Source: Bacteroidales bacterium UBA6445
GTDB lineage: Bacteria > Bacteroidota > Bacteroidia > Bacteroidales > UBA932
DNA: 64,000 nt
Reading direction: 5' to 3'
Assembly: GCA_002439585.1 (NCBI GenBank)
Contig: DJOF01000021.1
Location: 1 to 64,000, forward strand
Both the position numbers and the translations under genes were made by a program. Position 1 is the stretch's first letter; each line of letters opens with the position of its first letter. Positions 33,891-43,421 of this stretch are shown here, one piece after another. The notes under the pieces are model-generated. The model made no database searches. It was given only the letters and a program-made list of their open reading frames with translations, and was not told the origin of the DNA.

Positions 33891-33915
33891 CGGACTGATT
33901 TTTGATGTATATTTG
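33885..33915 (+). promoter_or_regulatory. Probable rsfS-ftsH promoter
   Basis: TTTC (33885-33888), 19 bases, TATATTTG (33908-33915); one mismatch in the -33 box, perfect -7. It partly overlaps the first codons of the divergent birA. Leader would be about 30 bases. Confidence 0.55.
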
Positions 33916-33936
33916 TAAATTGTGTACTAAAAAACG

Positions 33937-33967
33937 CAAATTTAGAAATTAGATGGATAAAAACGAA
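33937..33967 (-). promoter_or_regulatory. Probable birA promoter
   Basis: Minus-strand TTCG (33967-33964), 19 bases, TAAATTTG (33944-33937); one mismatch in the -33 box. The -33 box lies in the first codons of rsfS. Leader to the birA ATG (33890) is about 40 bases. Confidence 0.5.
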
Positions 33968-34423
33968 GTAAAGGTCGTAGCTGACGCAATGCTTGAGAAA
34001 AAGGGACAGAATGTTGTCTCTCTTGACCTTAAGCCGATAGGTACGGCGATTACCGACTGGTTCGTAGTCTGCAATGCGGATTCAACAACAGCGGTTGCGG
34101 CGATTGCCGACAATGTAATAGTGAGGATGCAGGAGAAATGCGGCCGTAAAGTGCTGAGGATGCAGGGTCTTGAGAATGACTTGTGGATTATCCTCGATTA
34201 TGGAGATATCGTAGTCCATATATTCCTTACTCAGTATAGGGACTTCTATCGGTTAGAGGATCTGTGGGCTGATGCACCTAAGACAGAATACAATGATGAG
34301 CCGATAGTCGAGCCTGTTCATGGCAGGATAAAGCCCAAGGCTGCTTCAAAGGTGAGAGCTTCCGCACGAAGGATAGCGCGTCGTGCTCCCGAATCAGATA
34401 TTGTCGGCAAAGATGAGCAATAG
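33953..34423 (+). CDS. rsfS: Ribosome silencing factor RsfS
   Basis: 156 residues. The RsfS/Iojap domain covers about 1-115 (VSLDLKPIGTAITDWFVVCNADSTTAV, WIILDYGDIVVHIF, YRLEDLWADA). It binds L14 of the large ribosomal subunit and keeps the subunits apart under starvation. The last 40 residues, longer than in E. coli, are Lys/Arg/Ala rich (KPKAASKVRASARRIARR) and could touch rRNA. ftsH begins within its last codons (ATG 34413), so translation is coupled. Confidence 0.92.
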   Translation: MDKNEVKVVADAMLEKKGQNVVSLDLKPIGTAITDWFVVCNADSTTAVAAIADNVIVRMQEKCGRKVLRMQGLENDLWIILDYGDIVVHIFLTQYRDFYRLEDLWADAPKTEYNDEPIVEPVHGRIKPKAASKVRASARRIARRAPESDIVGKDEQ

Positions 34424-36458
34424 ACAGAAAAAGAAGGTAATAACCTTCAATCTTGGACTTTCCTGGATATATATACTTATAGTCTGTGGTATCATCTGGA
34501 TGCTGTTTTCCGAGTCTGGCTCCTCTCCCAAGAAGATAGAGTGGGCTCAGGTCGAGACCATGATAAAGGCCGGAGATGTCAAGGAGATAGCTTTTGTACG
34601 CAATGACTACAAAGGTGAGATTGCGCTAAGGCCGGACAGAGTAGAGAAGTACAAGTCCGAATTCTTCAAGGACAGAGTCCCGTCTTCTGCACCCCAGTTC
34701 TGGTTCTATGTCTCGGACAAATTCAATCCTGAAGAAGATTTCGCAGCATTGAACGCGTCTCTCTCTCCTGAATCCCAGTTCAAGGTCATCATAGAGAATG
34801 ACGACAAGATGTGGGGTCAGATTATTAACTGGCTGCTTTTCCCGTTGCTTTTCATATTTATGTGGTTCTTCATGTTCCGCGGATTCAACCGCAATATGGG
34901 TGGTGGCGGTGGTGCTGGTCCAGGAGGAATCTTCAATGTTGGAAGGTCTACTGGAAAATTGGCCGACAGGAACACAGTTAAGGTCACTTTCAAGGACGTA
35001 GCAGGTATGTACGGTGCAAAGGAGGAAGTGATGGAGATAGTTGATTTCCTCAGGAATCCGCGCAAATATACCGCTTTGGGTGGCAAGATACCAAAGGGTG
35101 CCCTTCTTGTAGGCCCTCCAGGTACCGGCAAGACACTTCTTGCAAAGGCAGTTGCAGGAGAGGCCAATGTCCCATTCTTCTCCATATCAGGTTCTGATTT
35201 CGTGGAGATGTTCGTAGGTGTCGGTGCTTCAAGGGTGAGGGATCTGTTTCGTCAGGCAAAGGATAAGGCTCCATGCATAGTCTTTATTGATGAGATCGAT
35301 GCAGTCGGACGAGCAAGAGGCAGGAATGTTGGCTTCTCTTCCAATGATGAGAGAGAAAATACTCTCAACCAGCTTCTTACGGAGATGGACGGTTTTGACT
35401 CCAATTCAGGGGTCATTGTTCTGGCCGCAACCAACAGGGCCGATATTCTGGACAAGGCTCTGCTTCGTGCAGGTCGTTTCGATCGGCAGATACATGTGGA
35501 TCTCCCGGAACTCAAGGAGAGGGAAGAGATCTTCAAGGTGCATATGAAAGGGCTTAAAGTGATTGCAGGCTTCGATGTGGATTTCATGGCCAAGCATACT
35601 CCTGGCTTTTCAGGAGCTGATATAGCCAATGTGTGCAACGAGGCAGCCCTTACAGCAGCCAGAAAGAATAAGAAATCCATAGACAGACAAGATTTCCTTG
35701 ATGCTGTTGACAGGATTGTAGGTGGTCTTGAGCGTAAGTCTGCTATCATAACTCCAGCCGAGAAACGCTCTATCGCCCATCATGAAGCGGGACATGCCAC
35801 TGTAAGTTGGTTGCTGCCCTATGCCAATCCACTCTTTAAGGTGACTCTTATCCCTAGGGGGCAGGCTCTTGGTGCTGCGTGGTATCTTCCCGAGGAGCGC
35901 AAGCTCTGGACAAAGTCTCAGATGACAGACGAGATGTGCGCACTGATTGGAGGTCGTGTAGCTGAGGAGATTGTCAACGGCGAGCCTTCTACTGGAGCCC
36001 AGAATGATCTTGAGCGTCTTACCCAGATGGCCTATGGGATGGTCAAATATTATGGTATGAGCGAGTCTGTAGGTGCTGTGTCTTTCTATGATTCCACAGG
36101 AGCCCGCGGATATGACCTTACCAAGCCTTTCAGTGAGAAGACAGCTGAACTTATCGATCAGGAAGTGAAGAATCTTGTCACTACAATTCACGACAGGACA
36201 AAGAAGATTCTTTCCGATCATAAAGAAGGTTTTCTTCAGATGGCAGAGCTTCTGCTTGAGAAGGAAGTTATCTTTGCTGATGATGTAGAGAGGATTCTCG
36301 GGCCGAAAGTAAAGCCGCCTGCAGACAATATGACACCTGAGGATGAGACAGATGATGATTCAAGTCTTGCGTCAAAGCAAAGTGATGCAGCAAGTCACGA
36401 TGGAGATGCCGGGGACGCCTCGAAGGAAGACCAAGGGCATGTTGGTCAGGTGAAGTAA
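34413..36458 (+). CDS. ftsH: ATP-dependent zinc metalloprotease FtsH
   Basis: 681 residues from ATG 34413 (MSNRQKKKV), overlapping rsfS by 11 bases; the frame also opens at 34383. Two membrane spans (LGLSWIYILIVCGIIWMLF and the one near 140-160) flank a periplasmic part; a Gly-rich linker follows. AAA+ core: Walker A GPPGTGKT at 234-241, Walker B CIVFIDEIDA, SRH with NRADILDKALLRAGRFDR. Zinc protease site HEAGH at 457-461. The acidic, Ser/Asp-rich tail after about 635 is unstructured. It degrades misassembled membrane and unstable cytoplasmic proteins. cdsA follows after 14 bases. Confidence 0.96.
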   Translation: MSNRQKKKVITFNLGLSWIYILIVCGIIWMLFSESGSSPKKIEWAQVETMIKAGDVKEIAFVRNDYKGEIALRPDRVEKYKSEFFKDRVPSSAPQFWFYVSDKFNPEEDFAALNASLSPESQFKVIIENDDKMWGQIINWLLFPLLFIFMWFFMFRGFNRNMGGGGGAGPGGIFNVGRSTGKLADRNTVKVTFKDVAGMYGAKEEVMEIVDFLRNPRKYTALGGKIPKGALLVGPPGTGKTLLAKAVAGEANVPFFSISGSDFVEMFVGVGASRVRDLFRQAKDKAPCIVFIDEIDAVGRARGRNVGFSSNDERENTLNQLLTEMDGFDSNSGVIVLAATNRADILDKALLRAGRFDRQIHVDLPELKEREEIFKVHMKGLKVIAGFDVDFMAKHTPGFSGADIANVCNEAALTAARKNKKSIDRQDFLDAVDRIVGGLERKSAIITPAEKRSIAHHEAGHATVSWLLPYANPLFKVTLIPRGQALGAAWYLPEERKLWTKSQMTDEMCALIGGRVAEEIVNGEPSTGAQNDLERLTQMAYGMVKYYGMSESVGAVSFYDSTGARGYDLTKPFSEKTAELIDQEVKNLVTTIHDRTKKILSDHKEGFLQMAELLLEKEVIFADDVERILGPKVKPPADNMTPEDETDDDSSLASKQSDAASHDGDAGDASKEDQGHVGQVK

Positions 36459-36472
36459 TGAGTTTGTCATAG

Positions 36473-37300
36473 GTGATGAACAATACTGTAAAACGTACAA
36501 TTTCAGGCGCAGTCATCATCCTTGTGATGTTGGCTGGCCTTCTTGTAGGCAGATATGCCTTTGCAATACTTATGCTCTTCATCATGGTGGCAATGATGCA
36601 TGAGTTCTATACCATAACGATGAACGGAAGATACAAGTTTTCCCGCCTGCTTGCTATGCTGGCGGGGATTGTATTTTTCATGCTTATTTTCTTTGTCCAA
36701 GCTGGGCGTCTTGAATCAGAATATATTACACTTTCGATTGTACCCGTTATTCTGATAATGTGCAACTCCTTATATGTAAAGGATAAGCAAGATTTCGGCA
36801 AATTTGCTGACCTTTATACTGGGCTTCTGTATATTGCGATCCCTATAGCAATGTCGTGTATAGTAGTATTTAGGGATGGGGAGTTCTGTGGGCATGTGCT
36901 TCTGGCTTTTTTCATTATCATTTGGAGTTCTGATGTAGGAGGTTTCGTTTTCGGCAGTACGTTGGGCAGATATTTCACAAAGAAGCTTTTTCCGGATGTA
37001 TCTCCCAAGAAATCTTGGGCAGGTTTTTGGGGTGGTCTTGCTTGTGCAGTGGCTGCTGCTATTATATTGAAGTACAATATGTTGAACTTTCTGTCTTTGT
37101 GGCAGGCAGTCTTGTTAGGAGTTGTGATGAATATAGCCGCCGTATATGGTGATCTTTTCGAGTCTCAGTGGAAGCGCTGCTATGAAGTGAAGGATTCGGG
37201 CAATATCATTCCCGGCCACGGAGGTATATTGGACCGCTTTGACAGCACGCTTTTTGCCATGCCGGCCGGAGTTCTCCTAATGGTGCTGCTCGGGTTATGA
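36473..37300 (+). CDS. cdsA: Phosphatidate cytidylyltransferase (CDP-diglyceride synthase)
   Basis: 275 residues with about eight membrane spans. It makes CDP-diacylglycerol from phosphatidic acid and CTP at the inner membrane. The C-terminal CDS signature is complete: FESQWKRCYEVKDSGNIIPG, then HGGILDRFDS. It sits between ftsH and psd, so two steps of phosphatidylethanolamine synthesis are together; the phosphatidylserine synthase itself is not in the window. Confidence 0.94.
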   Translation: MMNNTVKRTISGAVIILVMLAGLLVGRYAFAILMLFIMVAMMHEFYTITMNGRYKFSRLLAMLAGIVFFMLIFFVQAGRLESEYITLSIVPVILIMCNSLYVKDKQDFGKFADLYTGLLYIAIPIAMSCIVVFRDGEFCGHVLLAFFIIIWSSDVGGFVFGSTLGRYFTKKLFPDVSPKKSWAGFWGGLACAVAAAIILKYNMLNFLSLWQAVLLGVVMNIAAVYGDLFESQWKRCYEVKDSGNIIPGHGGILDRFDSTLFAMPAGVLLMVLLGL

Positions 37301-37342
37301 GGTGTATAGAGAAACTTCACTGCAAAACCGAGTCTAATTGAA

Positions 37343-37350
37343 TATATTTG
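37343..37350 (+). promoter_or_regulatory. Candidate -7 element before psd
   Basis: TATATTTG fits the -7 consensus exactly, 45 bases before the psd ATG, but bases 37320-37323 (CTGC) do not form a -33 box. The 94-base gap after cdsA suggests psd may have a promoter of its own as well as read-through. Confidence 0.3.
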
Positions 37351-37394
37351 CGTATCTTTACGCAAGATATATAGCACTTCGATGATATTATTCT

Positions 37395-38051
37395 ATGAAG
37401 ATCGATAGAAACTCATATGGAACAATAGCTGTTGCATGGCTTTTCAGTATAGCTGTCATCTACATCAGCATTAAGTTCTTAAGTCTCCGTCCGGTTACTT
37501 TCGTATTGTCCTCGTTGGCTTTCCTTTTTGCGGTGTTTGTCACATTCTTTCACCGCGTCCCCGTGAGGCATACACCAGTAGGGGAGAGGATAGTGACATC
37601 GGGAGCAGACGGTAAGGTGGTGATAGTCAAGAAAGCCTTCGAGAAGGAGTATCTCAACAGAGAGTGCATGCAGGTGTCTGTCTATATGAATTTCTTCAAT
37701 GTACACGCCAATTTCTGGCCTGCTACAGGCGATATAACGTATTATAAATACCATCCTGGCAAATATCTTCTTGCATTTAAGCCAAAGGCTGCTGACGAGA
37801 ATGAGCATGCATCCACTGCTATAGATACAGGCCATGGAGAGATTTTCTTCAAGCAGATTGCCGGAACTTTTGCTCGTAGAATCGTGTGTTATTCCAAGCG
37901 GGGAGCCAATCCTGTGAGAGGTACTCAGTGTGGCATTATTAAATTCGGTTCCAGGTTCGATATATTCCTTCCTCTCGATGCTGATCTTAAGGTAAAGGTT
38001 GGAGACCATACGAGGGCGGGTGAGACTGTAATCGCCGAACTTGTCAAGTAA
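37395..38051 (+). CDS. psd: Phosphatidylserine decarboxylase proenzyme (short type)
   Basis: 218 residues, the short form found in Bacteroidota and Archaea-like branches. Two membrane segments near the N-terminus (about 11-48) lead into the catalytic part. The conserved GIIKFGSRFDIFLP places the self-cleavage site between Gly185 and Ser186, where Ser becomes the pyruvoyl cofactor and alpha and beta chains form. It turns phosphatidylserine into phosphatidylethanolamine at the inner membrane. The stop TAA is directly followed by the ATG of the next gene. Confidence 0.93.
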   Translation: MKIDRNSYGTIAVAWLFSIAVIYISIKFLSLRPVTFVLSSLAFLFAVFVTFFHRVPVRHTPVGERIVTSGADGKVVIVKKAFEKEYLNRECMQVSVYMNFFNVHANFWPATGDITYYKYHPGKYLLAFKPKAADENEHASTAIDTGHGEIFFKQIAGTFARRIVCYSKRGANPVRGTQCGIIKFGSRFDIFLPLDADLKVKVGDHTRAGETVIAELVK

Positions 38052-39362
38052 ATGGAAGCTTTTATTATATTATGTCTTATCTTGGTCAATGGGATCTTCT
38101 CCATGTCGGAGATTGCTATGATATCAGCCCGCAAGACCAAGCTCAATGCCGATGCACAGCACGGTGACAAGAAGGCAAAGACTGCCTTGAAGATTACCTC
38201 CAATCCTGACAAGTTCCTGTCGACAGTGCAGATGGGAGTAACGCTTGTGGGGATTCTTACCGGTATTTTCTCAGGAGATTCTCTTGCCCGCAACTTTTCT
38301 GAGGAACTTCAGTCCTGGGGTATGGCTCGAGTGGCTGCCAATTTACTCTCAAAGACGATCATAGTTCTTGTCGTGATGTTCCTCTCTATCCTTTTTGGAG
38401 AGTTGGTGCCAAAGAGAATTGCCATGTCTGCACCGGAGAAGGTTGCCAAGAAGGTATCAGGGCTGATGCGCTTTGTCGGTTGGATAGCTTCTCCTATAGT
38501 GTGGGCTCTTTCCAAAAGTTCGGCTTCCTGTGCCAAGATACTAAGACTCAATGAGCCTGAGACCAAGGTGACGGAAGATGAGATTATGTCCATGATTGAA
38601 GAAGGAAAGGACGAAGGTGAGGTCTCTCCGATGGAGAAGGATATTGTAGACAGGGTCTTTACAATGGGCGATCTGAGCGTGAGCACTATTATGACGCTTA
38701 GGGACGATATTGTGTATCTTGATCTTGATATGAGCAATGAAGAGATAACAAAGACTGTAGAGAGCACCATATTTGAGCAGTATCCTGTTGTGGACGGTGA
38801 CCTTGACCATGTGGTGGGAGTTCTTTCCATCAAGGATTATGTGCGTTCTCTCAGAGAGTCTAAGGAGATAGATCTTAGGAATATGATGACTGAGGCTCAT
38901 TATGTGCATGAGAACATGAGTGTCTATTCCGTCTTGGAATTCATGAAGAAGAATAGGATCAACAGGGCTTTGGTCTGCAATGAGTTCGGAGGGCTTTCAG
39001 GTATTATCTCCCTTTCTGACATTTTCGATGGTCTTGTCGGTAATCTCAATACCCAAAGCTATCATACCGAGCCTGATATCATAGCTCGTAAAGACAATGA
39101 CGGCTGGTTTGTAGACGGACAATGCTCCATATATGATTTCCTCTCTCATTTCGGGCTTGAGGACACGATGGAGGATTATGATTTCTCCACAGTTGCCGGT
39201 CTTGTCTTGGACAAACTTGAACATGTGCCTCATTCAGGAGAGAAGATAGAGTGGAATGGCTTCGCGTTTGAGGTGGCTGATATGGACGGCCCCAAGATAG
39301 ACAAACTTATAGTCAAGAAATTGCCCAAGCCAGTTGCCGTTACGTCAATAACTTGTCAGTGA
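38052..39362 (+). CDS. CNNM/CorC-type membrane protein (hemolysin-like, DUF21 plus CBS pair)
   Basis: 436 residues. The N-terminal DUF21 membrane domain (about 1-185) has four spans and the motif FSMSEIAMISARKTKL with a cation-binding acidic residue; then comes the acidic helical bundle, two CBS domains at about 205-325 (MTLRDDIVYLDLD, LVCNEFGGLSGIISLSDIFD) and a CorC_HlyC C-domain (IEWNGFAFEVADMDGPKIDKL). Homologues take part in Mg2+ or Co2+ handling; the old name hemolysin is not evidence for lysis. It starts at the psd stop and its last 7 bases overlap the convergent ispG. Confidence 0.9.
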   Translation: MEAFIILCLILVNGIFSMSEIAMISARKTKLNADAQHGDKKAKTALKITSNPDKFLSTVQMGVTLVGILTGIFSGDSLARNFSEELQSWGMARVAANLLSKTIIVLVVMFLSILFGELVPKRIAMSAPEKVAKKVSGLMRFVGWIASPIVWALSKSSASCAKILRLNEPETKVTEDEIMSMIEEGKDEGEVSPMEKDIVDRVFTMGDLSVSTIMTLRDDIVYLDLDMSNEEITKTVESTIFEQYPVVDGDLDHVVGVLSIKDYVRSLRESKEIDLRNMMTEAHYVHENMSVYSVLEFMKKNRINRALVCNEFGGLSGIISLSDIFDGLVGNLNTQSYHTEPDIIARKDNDGWFVDGQCSIYDFLSHFGLEDTMEDYDFSTVAGLVLDKLEHVPHSGEKIEWNGFAFEVADMDGPKIDKLIVKKLPKPVAVTSITCQ

Positions 39363-40720
39363 CTATTTTTTCCAGCCTCGTCTTTCTCAATCATTTCGAC
39401 AAGGATTCCTACAGCGTCTTTCTCATCTACGTGTCTCATCACAGGATTCTTACCTTTGTAGATGGATACTTTTCCGTTGCCTTCTCCCACATAGCCCCAG
39501 TCAGCATCTGCCATCTCGCCAGGGCCATTGACAATGCAGCCCATGACAGCGATTACTGTACCTTTGAGGTGGGCTGTCTTGGCCTTTACTTCCTCAAATG
39601 TCTTCTGAAGGTTGTACATTGTTCGGCCGCAACCTGGGCAGGCTATATATTCAGGTCTGTAGAATCGTCTTCTTGCTGCCTGCATTAGCTCATCTTCGAG
39701 ATAATCTCCGAGTCCGCTCTTCTGTATCGATAGGGTATTTCCTTCTGTGTCCTTGTACGTCCCTGAAATGTGAACTTCGTCTATATCTTTGTCTAGTAGC
39801 CTTTTCCCGAAATCGCAGGAGAAGTCGAGAAGCAGCTTTTCCCTTGAGGGTGCCTCGTAAATGGCTTCGGCCCTCCGTCCCTCTAGTTTCATCGATCTCA
39901 ATGATGATACAATCTTGCCCTCATATCTTTGAGCAAGATATTTTCCTACCGGGATCTCATTTACCGGGTCTTCTGTAAGAGATACCCTGAGTGTATCACC
40001 AATACCTTCGGAGAGAAGAGCCGAGATGCCAGTGCATGATTTCATTCGTCCTGAGTCGCCGTTGCCGGCTTCGGTTACTCCTACGTGAAGCGGGAAGATG
40101 TGGCCTTCCTCGCGCATTGAGGCGGCAAGGTCACGGTATGCTTCTACCATCACATAGGTATTACTTGACTTAAGGGATACAACAACATCGAAGAAATTCT
40201 CCTTTACGCACAATCTGAGCCATTCCATAGCAGCTTGAGACATGGCATGGGGGGTATTGCCGTACAGATTGGTTATTCTTTCTCCGAGAGAGCCATGATT
40301 GAGCCCTATACGGATTGCGGTGCCGGAGCGTCTGCAGACATCTGTAAGTTCCTTAAGTTTGGCAGCTGCCGTATCGAAGTCTTTATGGAAATTTCCAGGA
40401 TTTATCCTTACTTTGTCTACAAATGGAGCCACGGCTATGGCTGTTTCCGCTGAGAAATGAATGTCGGCCACTATCGGGGTCTCGATCCCCTCTGCGCGAA
40501 GACTTTCCCGTATGTGCCTTATGTGCTGGACGTCATTAAGTCCGGGTACAGTGATGCGGATGATGTCGGCTCCTGCCTTGTACATCTCCTCGCATTGCCT
40601 TATCGTAGCTTCTTCATCGCATGTATGAGTATTGCACATCGTCTGCACTGCTATGGGGCAGCCGTATCCGATAGTGACATTACCTATCCGCACTTGCCTC
40701 GTTGTCAGTCTCCTTTCCAT
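39356..40720 (-). CDS. ispG: 4-hydroxy-3-methylbut-2-enyl-diphosphate synthase (IspG/GcpE)
   Basis: 454 residues. It is the next-to-last step of the MEP isoprenoid pathway, with a 4Fe-4S cluster. N-terminal TIM barrel: RIGNVTIGYGCPIAVQTM, VRINPGNFH, IRIGLNHGSLGERI, VTEAGNGDSGRMKSC. The cluster Cys residues are in CPGCGRT and, 30-odd residues on, CIVNGPGE with the Glu ligand. E. coli IspG has 372 residues and many Bacteroidota forms are near 600; here the insert between the domains (about 255-350) is only partly present. Its start overlaps the barrel-protein gene by 41 bases. It is the last gene of the minus-strand run starting with ligA. Confidence 0.94.
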   Translation of the reverse strand: MERRLTTRQVRIGNVTIGYGCPIAVQTMCNTHTCDEEATIRQCEEMYKAGADIIRITVPGLNDVQHIRHIRESLRAEGIETPIVADIHFSAETAIAVAPFVDKVRINPGNFHKDFDTAAAKLKELTDVCRRSGTAIRIGLNHGSLGERITNLYGNTPHAMSQAAMEWLRLCVKENFFDVVVSLKSSNTYVMVEAYRDLAASMREEGHIFPLHVGVTEAGNGDSGRMKSCTGISALLSEGIGDTLRVSLTEDPVNEIPVGKYLAQRYEGKIVSSLRSMKLEGRRAEAIYEAPSREKLLLDFSCDFGKRLLDKDIDEVHISGTYKDTEGNTLSIQKSGLGDYLEDELMQAARRRFYRPEYIACPGCGRTMYNLQKTFEEVKAKTAHLKGTVIAVMGCIVNGPGEMADADWGYVGEGNGKVSIYKGKNPVMRHVDEKDAVGILVEMIEKDEAGKNSH

Positions 40721-41585
40721 AAATCAAATCTTTTGCTTCGCGCCTTAACTCTGCCCTTGTCTTTCCGCTTCTCTTTGTCAGCTGGATATGAACTCCGGCA
40801 GAAATGACAATGTCAGACGGGTAGGCGAATCTGTAATAATATTCGCTGCTATAATCGGGCTTGTATAAGCTTCCGAGAGATATCCGGTATGTTGCCTGTA
40901 TGTGGAACTCCACAGGATCAAGCATGAGGCCTATACCTCCTCCGACTTTACAGCCGTACTCAAATCTTCTGTCATAATCGTAGAATGAGGTCTTGTAAGT
41001 CTCTGGTACATTGTCTCCCTCTCTCTCAACGTCAAGTCTGTAACCACCGAAGAGGCCACCGTTGACAATTAGTTTCAATTTCCACACGTCCACATGCAGA
41101 TGAGCCAATAGAGGAACTTCTATATAAGAATATGTGGCCTGTGTGGCTCCGTCAACTGACTCTGTATATTCTCCTGTCTTCTTGTCTTTCTTGAATTTGT
41201 ACCCTTCCTTTCCGAAGAAGACTCCGGTCTGGAATCCGAAATATGGCAGGTATGAGAACAGTTTTCCGTATTTCGTGTAGACGATGCCGAAGTTGACAGG
41301 ATTGTAGAGCATGGTCTGTCTCTTTGTCGGATTGAACATCATCTGGCTGAGGGATACTCCGTACTGGACTCCTATCATGGAGTAATCGTTGATAATCAGC
41401 TTCTTCTTGAGCTGGACAGTGTCGAGGTATTCATCAGTATATATCTTATTGAGGCTCAATGCAGTCGAGTCTCCGACTACAATGGCCGTAGAGTCCGCTA
41501 TGACAGTCTCTACAGTGTCTCTCTCCTGGCCGAGGCTGGGCAGGGTGACTGCCATGAATACAAGTATTGCTGTCAGTTGCTTCAT
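40680..41585 (-). CDS. Outer-membrane beta-barrel protein (PorT-like)
   Basis: 301 residues with signal peptide (MKQLTAILVFMAVTLPSLGQ). After a short periplasmic head rich in Thr, Val and Asp, alternating aromatic strands predict an eight-stranded barrel (FGFQTGVFFGKEGYKFK, YSYIEVPLLAHLHV, VEFHIQATYRISLGSLY, IVISAGVHIQLTKR). The polar, charged C-terminal tail lies in the periplasm. It resembles the PorT / OMP_b-brl_2 group, with unknown substrate. It lies between the Ig-like lipoprotein (2-base gap) and ispG, possibly as part of an envelope-assembly pair with the lipoprotein. Confidence 0.75.
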   Translation of the reverse strand: MKQLTAILVFMAVTLPSLGQERDTVETVIADSTAIVVGDSTALSLNKIYTDEYLDTVQLKKKLIINDYSMIGVQYGVSLSQMMFNPTKRQTMLYNPVNFGIVYTKYGKLFSYLPYFGFQTGVFFGKEGYKFKKDKKTGEYTESVDGATQATYSYIEVPLLAHLHVDVWKLKLIVNGGLFGGYRLDVEREGDNVPETYKTSFYDYDRRFEYGCKVGGGIGLMLDPVEFHIQATYRISLGSLYKPDYSSEYYYRFAYPSDIVISAGVHIQLTKRSGKTRAELRREAKDLIYGKETDNEASADR

Positions 41586-41587
41586 TT

Positions 41588-43411
41588 TCAGAAAAGTTTG
41601 TTGTCACTTGAGGTTGCCGTCTCCCCGAATAGAGACTGGAAATCTATCGTCTGCTCTATATCAGTGGCTTCCTTGACATTTATCACATACGCCCCGTCTC
41701 GGAGCTTGTAGAATACGACTTTCTCTGGCTGCCTGTGAGAGAGAAGGTCTCCGGTATCGACGATCCCGTTTTTGTTGAGATCCTCTGTTATTCGGATAGA
41801 GTATTTTCCTGCTTTGAGATAGGGGAAATCCAACCTTCCGTCATTCTCTATTATATAGGAGCGGAGTACCTTGTCTCTCTTGTCGTTGAGAAGGTCCACA
41901 ATGTATTTGTGCGACACCCTTATAGCGTTTACAGTGATGCTGCTGAGTTTCTCGTCCTTTGGCAGAGAAACCTTCACATCTGAGCTGTCGTTATAATAGC
42001 CGTTTATGTCCCGGAACTTCCTGTAAGGTATTTTGAGTCGGTATTCATAGCCAGAGAGCATTTTCTGCTGCGGGCGAAGGGTATATTTCCTCAAGTTTAG
42101 GCTGTCCCTTACAACGGTGAATTTCATCTTGCTTTCCTGCTGTCTCGGATTGACGGATATCAGAGATATGGAATCAAACTGCTCATTGATTATGGGGAAC
42201 TTGAACTCTATACCGAACCCGTTCTGCTCGATGGTCTCGGCTTCGGCCGTTATCGTCATTACGCAAGTTGTATCCTCGTGTTTTATGTCTCTTCTAGAGC
42301 TCTTGGAGCGTGAGCCCGATTTCTCCATGGCGAGGCGGACATGTTCTGTAGTCGGAAGAAGAGTCCCCGTGCTGTCAGTCTTGAGATAGTCCACGAATAC
42401 GTGAAGGGTATCCGGCATCTTCCTTCTGTCATTGATCCAAAGTTCGAGACTGTCCCTGCGGATATTGAACTGAGTAATGAGTCTGTCCTGTCTTATGCCT
42501 CTTATCCATAGTGAGTCGATCTTGGCGTCGGGAGCCATGAAGGTTATATAGGCGGCCCTTGGTGCTGTGCGCACTTTGTTGGCTATCAACTGCTTTGAAG
42601 GACGTTCACGAAACATAACCATCTCATACTGTGCCTTTCTTGCCATGCAGTGAAGGGTGTCTTCCATGTCATATTTCATGAGCTCCGGAATGTTGTCCTC
42701 AGCTCTCATTGTCGGCCTTACAACGCTGTCCCAAAATGCAATCCTATCGTTGTCAGGGTCATATATGTTGTTGGAACTCTCATCCATCACGGCATAAAGC
42801 CTGTACAGGGTATCCGCGATGTTCCTCATGGCGAAATATCCCCACTCATCGGTCTTTACTGCAGCATCCGGCCTGTGCTTGAATACGGCCGAGTCAGACA
42901 GATCCTTGTACAGCATCACAGTCGCACCCTTTATCGGCTGCAGAGTGTTGCAATCGAGGACTGTTCCTGTCATTGCCATAGAGTCAATCTTCTCACCGGT
43001 AGAGAACATAAGGGTGTAACCGGGATACATATTGCCCTCGTTGTTGTCGGCTATTGCATTTGTAAGGTCAAGAGTATATGTTGTGTTGGAGTCCAGATCG
43101 GATTCGAAATATACGACTATCGACTTCCCCTTTATCTTGTACCTCGGACTCTTTTCGAGAGGAGGCGAGAGAAATATCGACTTTGGATCCTTCACGGTAA
43201 CGTATTCATTGAAAGTAATCGTTATCTTCGGATTGTGCACTGGTACGTTGACACTGCCCGGAAGTGGGCTGATGCCTACAATGACAGGAGGTATGGTGTC
43301 TTTCTTGCCTCCGCTCGGCGGTGTGGTGGTATTTGCGCATGAGTGCGTAAACATCACTGCTCCGAGTATCAATGCGGCCGGTATGGCCGGAATCAATGTA
43401 TTAAGTTTCAT
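41588..43411 (-). CDS. Ig-like domain lipoprotein
   Basis: 607 residues. Lipobox MFTHSCAN gives a lipid-anchored Cys near residue 26. Domain 1 (about 40-140) is a bacterial Ig-like fold: DTIPPVIVGISPLPGSVNVP, ITITFNEYV, TYTLDLTNAIADNN. The next (about 145-230) resembles a carboxypeptidase-regulatory-like fold (GTVLDCNTLQPIKGATVMLYK), and the C-terminus has a similar repeat (LNKNGIVDTGD). It is probably a surface or periplasmic outer-membrane lipoprotein of Bacteroidota; function unknown. It lies between rel (10-base gap) and the barrel protein and may act with the barrel. Confidence 0.78.
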   Translation of the reverse strand: MKLNTLIPAIPAALILGAVMFTHSCANTTTPPSGGKKDTIPPVIVGISPLPGSVNVPVHNPKITITFNEYVTVKDPKSIFLSPPLEKSPRYKIKGKSIVVYFESDLDSNTTYTLDLTNAIADNNEGNMYPGYTLMFSTGEKIDSMAMTGTVLDCNTLQPIKGATVMLYKDLSDSAVFKHRPDAAVKTDEWGYFAMRNIADTLYRLYAVMDESSNNIYDPDNDRIAFWDSVVRPTMRAEDNIPELMKYDMEDTLHCMARKAQYEMVMFRERPSKQLIANKVRTAPRAAYITFMAPDAKIDSLWIRGIRQDRLITQFNIRRDSLELWINDRRKMPDTLHVFVDYLKTDSTGTLLPTTEHVRLAMEKSGSRSKSSRRDIKHEDTTCVMTITAEAETIEQNGFGIEFKFPIINEQFDSISLISVNPRQQESKMKFTVVRDSLNLRKYTLRPQQKMLSGYEYRLKIPYRKFRDINGYYNDSSDVKVSLPKDEKLSSITVNAIRVSHKYIVDLLNDKRDKVLRSYIIENDGRLDFPYLKAGKYSIRITEDLNKNGIVDTGDLLSHRQPEKVVFYKLRDGAYVINVKEATDIEQTIDFQSLFGETATSSDNKLF

Positions 43412-43421
43412 CTTAAGTCCT

